NCBI GenBank assembly: GCA_004299305.1
Contig: SCPZ01000102.1
Location: 1 to 34,644, forward strand
From: Methylobacter sp.
Lineage (GTDB): Bacteria; Pseudomonadota; Gammaproteobacteria; Methylococcales; Methylomonadaceae
Direction of reading: 5' to 3'
Length of the DNA stretch: 34,644 nt
A program made the position numbers and the translations under genes. Below, in pieces: positions 23,900 to 29,766 of this stretch; positions within the stretch are counted from its first letter, which is position 1; each line of letters starts with the position of its first letter. The notes below the pieces were generated by a model. That model searched no databases. It had not been told where the DNA came from and was given only the letters and a program-made list of their open reading frames with translations.

Positions 23900-24207
23900 G
23901 CTTGCTGGTGTTTTTCTTTCCAGCCGGAATAACCGCCTTCCAGGCTGTAAACATCTTTAAAGCCGAAATCGCTGAAAAATTCGGCAAGATGTTCGCTGGC
24001 ATGGCCGTAATAGCAATAAATCAACAAACTGCGTTGCTTATCGCCGCGCTTGATTAATGAATCTTTCAAGCCTTCATGAACATGCAGGGCGTCTTCCAAA
24101 TGTCCGGCCCGGTAATCTTTTACGTCCCTACAGTCGAGAATCATAGGTTTGGATTCTTTAATCAGGGTTTTAGAATCATCAATGGAGATGGTTTTGTATT
24201 TCTTCAT
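23896..24207 (-). CDS. Rhodanese-like sulfurtransferase
   Basis: A 103-aa single-domain rhodanese. Shown by MILDCRDVKDYRAGHLEDAL then HVHEG, the active-site loop around Cys65 (LLIYCYYGHASEHLAEFF), and VYSLEGGYSGWKEKH. The small size and loop recall GlpE and the nif-linked RhdN of Azotobacter. A sulfur-transfer role in Fe-S or nitrogenase maturation is plausible but not shown. The ATG at 24207 is chosen over the TTG at 24219 because the rhodanese domain begins there. It heads a unit with ankyrin, nafY and an unknown gene, and a -24/-12 promoter lies at 24349-24363, about 140 bases upstream. Confidence 0.9.
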   Translation of the reverse strand: MKKYKTISIDDSKTLIKESKPMILDCRDVKDYRAGHLEDALHVHEGLKDSLIKRGDKQRSLLIYCYYGHASEHLAEFFSDFGFKDVYSLEGGYSGWKEKHQQA

Positions 24208-24348
24208 GGTCGTGTCCAAAAGGATGCGAAGATTGTAGTCTTACCAACAATAAAATAATTTTTGTGCTTATAAAATGTAACAATCGGGTGTGTGGCGGTT
24301 CTATTTCTTAGGCTTAAGGTCTCTATCAAGGTCTTGTAAATTAACCAA

Positions 24349-24363
24349 GCAAATTATTTGCCA
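24349..24363 (-). promoter_or_regulatory. Sigma-54 promoter of the rhodanese-nafY unit
   Basis: Reads TGGCAA-ATAAT-TTGC on the minus strand, with the invariant GG and GC separated by ten bases. It points at the rhodanese gene and sits downstream of the terminator at 24411-24444, so the unit is insulated. No clear TGT-N10-ACA site was found upstream. Confidence 0.65.
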
Positions 24364-24410
24364 TAATCTTGGAGAGCCCGTGTTTTAAGAGCCGGGGCGG
24401 ATTAACAGGC

Positions 24411-24444
24411 AAAAAAAAGCGCCCTAGTCGAGAAAATAGGACGC
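24411..24444 (-). terminator. Rho-independent terminator
   Basis: On the minus strand GCGTCCTA pairs with TAGGGCGC (one G-T pair) around the loop TTTTCTCGAC, followed at once by eight T. It would end either a long 3' tail of the 189-aa gene or a small RNA starting near 24495. Confidence 0.85.
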
Positions 24445-24495
24445 TGAAGGTACAACGCTCAGGATAATAAGGCTAATCAACACTGTTAATTCTAT
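24411..24495 (-). ncRNA. Candidate sigma-54-dependent small RNA
   Basis: A -24/-12 match (24506-24520) faces a strong terminator (24411-24444), giving a transcript of about 85 nt with no open reading frame in keeping with the neighbours. The 5' half looks unstructured (ATAGAATTAACAGTGTTGAT at the predicted 5' end) and the 3' end is the terminator hairpin with a U-tail, the usual build of an Hfq-binding regulatory RNA. It lies in the 440-base gap between two nif transcription units. The alternative is that this is only the 3' untranslated part of the preceding gene. No family recognised. Confidence 0.4.
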
Positions 24496-24505
24496 GAATT
24501 ATCAA

Positions 24506-24520
24506 GCATTAATGGTGCCA
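24506..24520 (-). promoter_or_regulatory. Possible sigma-54 promoter for a small RNA
   Basis: TGGCAC-CATTA-ATGC on the minus strand: a perfect -24 half (TGGCAC), ten bases between GG and GC, and ATGC for TTGC at -12. Upstream, near 24592-24608, TGCACC-AAGTT-GATGCT resembles one full and one partial NtrC half site. The next gene start is more than 290 bases away, so a short RNA is the likely product. Confidence 0.45.
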
Positions 24521-24647
24521 GTATTTAATGTTCGGATAATTCAGGCAGTTGCTATTTTCTATGGCGGTTTAAATAACAATCTGCCTTACCTTTGCACCAA
24601 GTTGATGCTCAGGCATGTTCATGTTTAGTGCGTTTTTTACAAAAAAC

Positions 24648-25217
24648 TTAAATGGCGCCCACTGCGGCTTCTTTAACCACCACAATGGTGTTTTGCTCGG
24701 CTTCTGCGAATGAAACGACCGGGGTTTTTGGGTTATACGATTTAGCTGCGGCATAAGCGATGGCGACTTTATCTTCGGCGGATTGGCCTTTCAGTTCGCT
24801 TTTTTCAATATACAGCTCTTCGAGCAATTCGTTCCAGACCAGGCCATCCTTGAACGGAATTAATTTATAAGTGGTGCCTTCCAGTTCAACTTGTAAACCT
24901 TTGCCGATGTTTTCCACATAAATTAAGGCGATGCAGTCGTCGCTAATGTCGGCTTTGTATTTTTCAACAAAAACCGGCAGTAAATCGAGGGTAGGCAGCA
25001 GGCCGTTGATGAATTTGATCTTGTCGTTTTCAATGATCAAAGCGGAATGAATCAACAACGCTTCGGGCGGTTTACGGTCGGTTGTAGAGCCTTCGCGTAG
25101 TGATCCTTCTTTTATGACCAAGTCGCCGCGATAAGCATAAACGCCGGCAGTGCCGGTTTGACCGTTGACCAAAGTGACAGTTAATAATCCTTTAGCTTGG
25201 TAGGTTTCTAGTAGCAT
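24648..25217 (-). CDS. NifA-regulated protein, unknown function
   Basis: A 189-aa soluble protein that I do not recognise. It starts MLLETYQAKGLLTVTLVNGQ and reads TGTAGVYAYRGDLVIKEGSL, then LLPTLDLLPVFVEKYKADIS and DDCIALIYVENIGKGLQVEL; the C-terminal part is Ala-rich (DKVAIAYAAAKSYN, VVVKEAAVGAI). It has a single Cys, no signal peptide, no membrane segment and no known metal or nucleotide motif. The ATG has GGAGAA upstream at good spacing. It stands alone between two nif units, with a -24/-12 promoter (25285-25299) and a perfect TGT-N10-ACA NifA site (25417-25432), so it should be expressed during nitrogen fixation. Function open. Confidence 0.85.
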   Translation of the reverse strand: MLLETYQAKGLLTVTLVNGQTGTAGVYAYRGDLVIKEGSLREGSTTDRKPPEALLIHSALIIENDKIKFINGLLPTLDLLPVFVEKYKADISDDCIALIYVENIGKGLQVELEGTTYKLIPFKDGLVWNELLEELYIEKSELKGQSAEDKVAIAYAAAKSYNPKTPVVSFAEAEQNTIVVVKEAAVGAI

Positions 25218-25284
25218 TGTGTTTTCTCCAAATGGGTAAGGTGTAGAGTTTTTGCGCTTGCAAGTTAGTATTAACCTTAATAAA

Positions 25285-25299
25285 GCATGGTTTATGCCA
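25285..25299 (-). promoter_or_regulatory. Sigma-54 promoter of the unknown nif-region gene
   Basis: TGGCAT-AAACC-ATGC on the minus strand, GG and GC ten bases apart, about 70 bases before the start codon at 25217. The core departs from TGGCAC-N5-TTGC at two bases, but the NifA site 120 bases upstream supports it. Confidence 0.65.
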
Positions 25300-25416
25300 T
25301 ATTTGAATATTATGTTGTTTTGCTTTTAAAACAAATAGATGATGGTGTTTTAGGCGGTTTAGCTGTTGTGGTTATTGATATTTAAGCCAACAAGGTGAAT
25401 TTATTTTGTGGGAAAT

Positions 25417-25432
25417 TGTCGGGAAGCTTACA
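25417..25432. promoter_or_regulatory. NifA upstream activator site
   Basis: TGT-CGGGAAGCTT-ACA matches the TGT-N10-ACA consensus exactly. It is centred about 130 bases upstream of the -24/-12 element, a usual distance. Its inner GGAAGCTTACA is close to the site before nifE (GGAAAGCTTACA), suggesting a common origin. Confidence 0.7.
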
Positions 25433-25480
25433 TTTTGGTGATTGCCGGTAAGGGATTTCACCACGAAGATACGAAGAGGC

Positions 25481-25513
25481 AGACCTTCCAGGTTTTTAAA
25501 ACCTGGAAGGTCT
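25481..25513. repeat. GACCTTCCAGG palindrome, core-only copy 3
   Basis: AGACCTTCCAGG-TTTTTAAAA-CCTGGAAGGTCT, the core of the 13751-13812 and 18586-18645 elements without their flanks. It lies just upstream of the NifA site, in the 540-base gap 25218-25757 that otherwise holds only promoter elements and palindromes. Confidence 0.85.
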
Positions 25514-25553
25514 AACCGGCCTACGTAGCGAGTCACTGCTTAAGTTAAGCCCA

Positions 25554-25623
25554 AATGGAGTACAAGGCTGGCCTTGTACTAACTGCTCCATATTGTGCAA
25601 GGCCAGCCTTGCACTCCACTCGC
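25554..25623. repeat. Double palindrome AAGGCTGGCCTT
   Basis: GGAGTACAAGGCTGGCCTTG and, 16 bases on, GTGCAAGGCCAGCCTTGCAC then TCC. Each half is itself a palindrome and the halves are complementary to one another. It is related to 3079-3146 with paired base changes. Confidence 0.8.
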
Positions 25624-25681
25624 TGGAAATGCGTAACCGGTGTGATGCGGAGTCAGGGAACAAGGAAAAACCTTGCACGTT

Positions 25682-25714
25682 AGACCTTCCAGGTTTTAGA
25701 AACCTGGAAGGTCT
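25682..25714. repeat. GACCTTCCAGG palindrome, core-only copy 4
   Basis: AGACCTTCCAGGTTTTAGAA then ACCTGGAAGGTCT. It lies 44 bases after the last gene of the nifE operon and could serve as its transcript-end hairpin, though no U-run follows on the minus strand. Confidence 0.85.
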
Positions 25715-25757
25715 GTATATCTGGGAGCTATCGAATGACGACAGCCCATCTTTGAAA

Positions 25758-26723
25758 TCACACGGCGCGCCCTGGCAATTCGACATCCCACAGCCGTTTA
25801 TAGCTGCTGTCCATACGCGAAAGTTTGGCCGTGACTTGATTAAGCCGGTTAAATTCGGGAAACCGGCCTTTGTTGCCGGCGCCGTACCATTGGTCCATTG
25901 CCTGGTTAAGTTGTTGTCTTTCCGTATAGTCCTTAGCAATCTGGCTTTTTAACCACATCATGCTGTTACTGGGCGTTAAATCGACAATCCGGTAACGTAC
26001 CGCGGCATCGAAAATGCGCACGCCGCCGCCTTCCGCCGCAGTTTGGGATAGTTTTAGCGGATCGACCACTTCAACGCCGGCCAGATAATCAATACCGAAT
26101 TCGTGCAGTTCGGGCAGCCAGGGCACGGTTGGCCCCATTAATACGGTGGTGGCGCGCCCGGCAAGCTCAGCCAAGCGAGGGAAGGTTTTATTGGTAATCG
26201 AACTGGCCGTTAAAAATACCCAGTCGGCATTGGGCAATAAAAATTCGCAGGCTGGATCGGGATAGTCGGAAGCGGCGGGTTGCCTTTCGATAATGCTGAG
26301 ATTGACTTGGTCGGCATAGCGTTCGATGCCCGGATAACGCCCGATAACAACGACTTTTTTGCCTTGCAAGCGGGGCAGGAAGTGATCGAAAACCGCCAGG
26401 TTGGCGTTATCGGCAGTCGGCAGCAGGGTTATTCCTGAGGGTAATTCATAGCGGTTTAAGCTGCAATTGATAGCCGCCATCGCAACCGTCGCCTTGTAAG
26501 GCTCCCAATCGGTAATCCATTCAGCCAGTTCCGCCAAGGTCTTACCGGCTAAAGTGCCCGGCCACGACAGGGTGCGGGTCGGAATACCGGGACTCATCGC
26601 TAAACCGATCTGTTGCGGTGTTTTGCAAATCGTCCAAACCAGGCCGATGTTTAATTCGGTGATTTCTGTATCGCTGCGGGCATAATCCAGCAACAGTTCA
26701 TAAATGCGTGCCGGATTTTCCAT
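25758..26723 (-). CDS. DUF364-type protein of the nif operon
   Basis: A 321-aa soluble protein. It shows an N-terminal DUF4213-like region (ending around WITDWEPYKATVAMAAINCS) and a Rossmann-like DUF364 core (GKKVVVIGRYPGIERYADQV, then ADWVFLTASSITNKTFPRLA and TTVLMGPTVPWLP), the family labelled 'putative heavy-metal chelation'. About 70 residues follow the core (from SNSMMWLKSQIAKDYTERQQ) that I cannot match. It is the last gene of the nifE operon and begins 6 bases after the preceding gene. Role inferred from context: metal or cofactor handling for nitrogenase. Confidence 0.85.
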   Translation of the reverse strand: MENPARIYELLLDYARSDTEITELNIGLVWTICKTPQQIGLAMSPGIPTRTLSWPGTLAGKTLAELAEWITDWEPYKATVAMAAINCSLNRYELPSGITLLPTADNANLAVFDHFLPRLQGKKVVVIGRYPGIERYADQVNLSIIERQPAASDYPDPACEFLLPNADWVFLTASSITNKTFPRLAELAGRATTVLMGPTVPWLPELHEFGIDYLAGVEVVDPLKLSQTAAEGGGVRIFDAAVRYRIVDLTPSNSMMWLKSQIAKDYTERQQLNQAMDQWYGAGNKGRFPEFNRLNQVTAKLSRMDSSYKRLWDVELPGRAV

Positions 26724-26728
26724 GTCGG

Positions 26729-27103
26729 CTATTCGGGCATTTCCAGCAGCTTGGGTTCCGATTTAAGCTGTTCGGCTTTACCCCAGGCGGTGACGCTTTC
26801 GACAAAACGCTTGGGATTGGTCGGATGCGGTTTGACGACATCGTATTCCGCGTAAAAAGTGCCGTCGCTATTAAACTGAAGCCTGCCGATACGCTGTTTC
26901 TTAGCTGCATCGTACCAATAGCAGCATAAGTTATGATCTCCGGTAAAAGGGTCTTTGGCGAGTTCAAAACTGGCATTATCGTAATGCGGATAATGCTGTA
27001 TTTCTGCTGCGGCAAAACCCAGTTCATCGATTTCTTCAGTCAGACGTTGGCATATACATTCAGCCAGATGGCGGTTTAGTGAAATGTGTTCGGATAAGTC
27101 CAT
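26729..27103 (-). CDS. nif-operon protein, unknown function
   Basis: A 124-aa protein starting MDLSEHISLNRHLAECICQR. Two adjacent cysteines lie in GDHNLCCYWYDAAKKQRIGR; an aromatic-rich stretch (FNSDGTFYAEYDVVKPHP) and a charged tail follow. I do not recognise it. The ATG at 27103 shares its first base with the stop of the TPR gene (TAATG), which fixes the start; the longer frame to 27211 runs back into that gene. Conserved spacing in the operon suggests a nitrogen-fixation accessory role. Confidence 0.8.
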   Translation of the reverse strand: MDLSEHISLNRHLAECICQRLTEEIDELGFAAAEIQHYPHYDNASFELAKDPFTGDHNLCCYWYDAAKKQRIGRLQFNSDGTFYAEYDVVKPHPTNPKRFVESVTAWGKAEQLKSEPKLLEMPE

Positions 27104-27600
27104 TACTCGGTCACTCCTGCCGCTAAATCCATAATCACTGAAGCGCCGGAAAGGTCTTTGGGGTCCAGCTGTTGCAGGTGCGATAAAACCAGCTGCGCCT
27201 CTATGGCGCACCCAAGTCTTAGCTTGATGAACGCCAATGCTTTTAGGGTATATAAATAAAACAGGGTGATTTCATTCGCATACAGGTCCCATTTTTGCCG
27301 GTTTTTAACCAGGCGGCGATAGTCGCTGGGGAAGCCGCCTTGTCTTGCCGCTTCCTCCAGGCCTGCTATGACAATCCGCTCTGCATCAACCAGACGTTTT
27401 TGGAAGAAATAAAATTTATACAGCGCAAAGTAGGTTTGTAAACAACGACAGTCCAATGCTTGTGCTTGTAAAAACAGGTTTTCTGCGCGGCTTTGGTCAA
27501 CTGAGCTTGCGGCTACCGCCGCTTGCAGAAGCTGATTAACTTCGGCGGGCATATTCGGGCTGAACATCACCCGCTCTTCTACAAACGCAACCGAATTCAT
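27103..27600 (-). CDS. TPR-like protein of the nif operon
   Basis: A 165-aa helical protein. The pattern MNSVAFVEERVMFSPNMPAE, AENLFLQAQALDCRCLQTYF then ALYKFYFFQKRLVDAERIVI, and ITLFYLYTLKALAFIKLRLG with AIEAQLVLSHLQQLDPKD fits tetratricopeptide repeats. No catalytic motif. The ATG at 27600 overlaps the ferredoxin stop as TAATG and its own stop overlaps the next start in the same way. Probably an adaptor within nitrogenase assembly or electron supply. Confidence 0.83.
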   Translation of the reverse strand: MNSVAFVEERVMFSPNMPAEVNQLLQAAVAASSVDQSRAENLFLQAQALDCRCLQTYFALYKFYFFQKRLVDAERIVIAGLEEAARQGGFPSDYRRLVKNRQKWDLYANEITLFYLYTLKALAFIKLRLGCAIEAQLVLSHLQQLDPKDLSGASVIMDLAAGVTE

Positions 27601-27923
27601 TACCAGATCTCGGCAGGAACCATCAGCTCTGCAACCGGCTCGCCGCCGAGCAAATGCTGTTCGATAATAGTTTTGACATCCTCTTTTTTCAGCTTGCCGT
27701 ACATCACCCCTTCTGGATAAACCAGAACGCTGGGGCCCATCATGCAAGGTCCCATGCAGCCGGTGTTGGTCAGGGCGATTTTTTCAAACAGGTTGCGGGC
27801 CTGTATTTCATTCATGAATTCATTCATGATGTCGGCGCAACCGCTGCTGGCGCAGGAACCGCGAGGATGGCCTTGCGGACGGTTTTGGGTGCAGACGAAT
27901 ACGTGTTTTTCGGGTCTGGGCAT
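27600..27923 (-). CDS. Thioredoxin-fold [2Fe-2S] ferredoxin (Shethna type)
   Basis: A 107-aa protein beginning MPRPEKHVFVCTQNRPQGHP. Cluster ligands by family pattern: Cys11 and the Cys in RGSC, then the pair in NTGCMGPCMMGP. Further family traits are SVLVYPEGVMYGKL and IIEQHLLGGEPV. This is the Shethna protein I/thioredoxin-like [2Fe-2S] ferredoxin class found beside nif genes, where it may donate electrons or aid oxygen protection. The ATG at 27923 begins the domain; the longer frame to 27965 starts within a repeat. A palindrome separates it from fdxB upstream. Confidence 0.9.
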   Translation of the reverse strand: MPRPEKHVFVCTQNRPQGHPRGSCASSGCADIMNEFMNEIQARNLFEKIALTNTGCMGPCMMGPSVLVYPEGVMYGKLKKEDVKTIIEQHLLGGEPVAELMVPAEIW

Positions 27924-27950
27924 GATCGTGATCCTTTTAAAAATTAAATA

Positions 27951-28062
27951 GAACACGGATGACACGGATTGGACGGATTTAAACGGATTTTTAAAGCGGA
28001 AGCCAAGTTTGTTTTTCGTTTTTTAATCCGTATTTATCAGTCTAATCCGTGTCATCTGTGTT
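27951..28062. repeat. Inverted repeat between fdxB and the [2Fe-2S] ferredoxin
   Basis: GAACACGGATGACACGGATT (27951-27970) is mirrored by AATCCGTGTCATCTGTGTTC (28043-28062), around an AT-rich centre of about 70 bases. MITE-like; it lies inside the nif operon and the operon's transcript would fold here. Confidence 0.85.
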
Positions 28063-28080
28063 CCATTAACTGCTGAGTAG

Positions 28081-28398
28081 TTACGCAGCTTGTTTATGTT
28101 CGTGGGTAAAACAGCTTTTCGGGCATACTTTGGAGCAAGCTTCGCAACCGATGCAATCGAGCTTATTTTTGAGACTCATGACCATGCTGTTATCGTCATC
28201 ATCTTCAAAATCGCCGTAATCGTCATCAAAGTCATCGGGATCAAGCGCTTCGGCTTTTTCAACCAAATCGAACACATCGCGCGGGCAGACTTTAAAACAA
28301 CGTCCGCAACCGATGCAGGTTTTTTGATTGATGTCAGTGACATAAGCGGGCGTCCATTCCGCACCGCCAAAGGTAACGCCGGTTACAAATTCAGACAT
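28081..28398 (-). CDS. fdxB: nif-specific ferredoxin III
   Basis: A 105-aa bacterial-type ferredoxin with two [4Fe-4S] motifs: [12 protein letters not shown] and [12 protein letters not shown], each CxxCxxxCP-like. The N-terminus ([20 protein letters not shown]) is typical of ferredoxin III of nif clusters. An unusually acidic linker ([18 protein letters not shown]) separates the two motifs. The ATG at 28398 has TGGAG just upstream. Likely electron carrier for nitrogenase or for cofactor assembly. Confidence 0.93.
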   Translation of the reverse strand: MSEFVTGVTFGGAEWTPAYVTDINQKTCIGCGRCFKVCPRDVFDLVEKAEALDPDDFDDDYGDFEDDDDNSMVMSLKNKLDCIGCEACSKVCPKSCFTHEHKQAA

Positions 28399-28411
28399 GT
28401 GGTTCTCCAGT

Positions 28412-28624
28412 TCAGGCCGCGTCGCTTTGTGCGGCAATTAATTTTTGGTTGGCTTCATCCCAGGCTTTGCATGCATCGTATGTTGCTTGCGCGATACCTA
28501 ACAAGTCGCCGTATCCTTCAGGCAAGCTGTCTTCAATCAGGTCGTGTAATACCATCGCTTGCTCATTGGCCAAACGCTTGGTTTTTTTGACTTCTTTTTC
28601 CAGTTTTTTTAATTCTTCAGACAT
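28412..28624 (-). CDS. Small NifX-associated protein (DUF683)
   Basis: A 70-aa helical protein, [20 protein letters not shown] then [20 protein letters not shown] and [13 protein letters not shown]. It matches the CCE_0567/DUF683 family found next to NifX and DUF269 in nif clusters; a member from Cyanothece binds metal. A strong AAGGAGG ribosome site precedes the ATG at 28624. It lies 10 bases after the DUF269 gene and 13 before fdxB. Confidence 0.88.
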   Translation of the reverse strand: MSEELKKLEKEVKKTKRLANEQAMVLHDLIEDSLPEGYGDLLGIAQATYDACKAWDEANQKLIAAQSDAA

Positions 28625-28634
28625 AAGCGCCTCC

Positions 28635-29108
28635 TTAGTCGGTTGCAGCTGCGTTGTATTTTTCGATGAGCCCCAGCGCTTTTTCGATGGTTTTGTCGCT
28701 TTTTTCGCACAGGTCTTCCAGGCTGGAAAAGCCGAAACGATGGGTGTCGCGCAAGATTTTATCGACCACAATCAATTTGCCGACCATGATTAACGCACGG
28801 CCAAAGCCTTCATGGCTGATGTGAACCATAGGCGCCGCCATCAGGCCGGTTTTTTTCTCAATTAGGGTCGCCAATGAGTTGTAATAGGCTTTTAAGCGGG
28901 CGATGGTGATTTCATCGGGATCGCCGATCACCGGGATGTTTTTTTTGCGTTCTTTGGTCAACACGATAGGGTCGATGATTTTTGCTTCCGACCAACCTTC
29001 ATAGGTATCGTAAGTATCGATCGCGCGTAATTGTTTAATCATGTCTTTGACGATGTCGGAACCCAGGTTGGCGTCGTCTTCTTGTACGACTAATGCAGCT
29101 GCGGCCAT
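28635..29108 (-). CDS. NifX-associated protein (DUF269)
   Basis: A 157-aa protein of the DUF269 family: VKDMIKQLRAIDTYDTYEGW, IIDPIVLTKERKKNIPVIGD, HEGFGRALIMVGKLIVVDKI then LRDTHRFGF, and EDLCEKSDKTIEKALGLIEK. It is co-conserved with nifX in diazotrophs; its biochemical role is unsettled. The start has CGGAGAA upstream. A 173-base gap with a perfect inverted repeat separates it from nifX. Confidence 0.92.
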   Translation of the reverse strand: MAAAALVVQEDDANLGSDIVKDMIKQLRAIDTYDTYEGWSEAKIIDPIVLTKERKKNIPVIGDPDEITIARLKAYYNSLATLIEKKTGLMAAPMVHISHEGFGRALIMVGKLIVVDKILRDTHRFGFSSLEDLCEKSDKTIEKALGLIEKYNAAATD

Positions 29109-29183
29109 GTTTTTTCTCCGTTAAGTGGTAATTTGGTTTTATGAGTGGTCATTTTTAGCTCATCAAGCCCAAGTGGTTATCGT

Positions 29184-29269
29184 GTCGTAGGAGCGGGCCA
29201 TGCCCGCGAGATACTGGCGACACTTAAATAAGCGTTGTTAATATCGCGGGCATGGCCCGCTCCTACGAC
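29184..29269. repeat. Inverted repeat with perfect 26-bp arms between nifX and DUF269
   Basis: GTCGTAGGAGCGGGCCATGC then CCGCGA (29184-29209) is mirrored without mismatch by TCGCGGGCATGGCCCGCTCC then TACGAC (29244-29269), around a 34-base centre. The hairpin would form in the nif operon transcript. MITE-like. Confidence 0.9.
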
Positions 29270-29280
29270 AAGCGCATATA

Positions 29281-29766
29281 TCATTCATCCCAACCTTCAT
29301 CTTCCATCTGGTTGAAGCGGTTCGGGTCCGGGCTCTTGTGTTGATTAATCGCCTTTGCCAGCCAGCTGGACGGCCCGGCTTTCATCTCATTTTGCAGGTC
29401 AACGATCAGGTCTTTAATCTTGCCGCCTTCATGCACCTTGACCGGCTGGATGTTTTTGGCAATCAGCTGGTTAATCGCCGAGCCGCCAACGGCTTGGCAA
29501 TACACCGCCGCGCAGCCGTTCAGCAATTCAATCTTGACCGACAATTTATCTTCATTGCCGTCCTGCTTAAGTTCGCCAAATTGGGCGGCTTCCAGCAATT
29601 GCGCATCGTCCATATTCACCGCATAAATCGCGAAAGACTTGGCCGAACCGAAATGTTGGTTTACCGTTTCCATGTCAGTGGTGGCAAACGCTATTTTTAA
29701 TGCGGTTTCCATAAACTTATCCTCATCAGTGCCTTGCACTATATGCATACGTCTTGTTAATGACAT
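29281..29766 (-). CDS. nifX: NifX, FeMo-co precursor carrier
   Basis: A 161-aa single-domain member of the NifX/NafY/NifB-C family: LKIAFATTDMETVNQHFGSA then KSFAIYAV with the HFGS motif, LLNGCAAVYCQAVGGSAINQ then LIAKNIQPVKVHEG. It binds the NifB-cofactor and FeMo-co precursors and passes them to NifEN. The ATG at 29766 overlaps the nifN stop region; the internal ATG at 29748 is an alternative. The tail carries an acidic end (MEDEGWDE). Confidence 0.93.
   Translation of the reverse strand: MSLTRRMHIVQGTDEDKFMETALKIAFATTDMETVNQHFGSAKSFAIYAVNMDDAQLLEAAQFGELKQDGNEDKLSVKIELLNGCAAVYCQAVGGSAINQLIAKNIQPVKVHEGGKIKDLIVDLQNEMKAGPSSWLAKAINQHKSPDPNRFNQMEDEGWDE

Noticed and set aside
25496-25939. 147-aa minus-strand reading frame after the nif operon
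   Set aside because: It runs through two palindromes and antiparallel to no known family, and overlaps the 3' end of the DUF364 gene in another frame.
27103-27747. 214-aa version of the TPR protein
   Set aside because: The first 49 residues overlap the ferredoxin gene and are Arg-rich noise; the TAATG overlap fixes the start at 27600.
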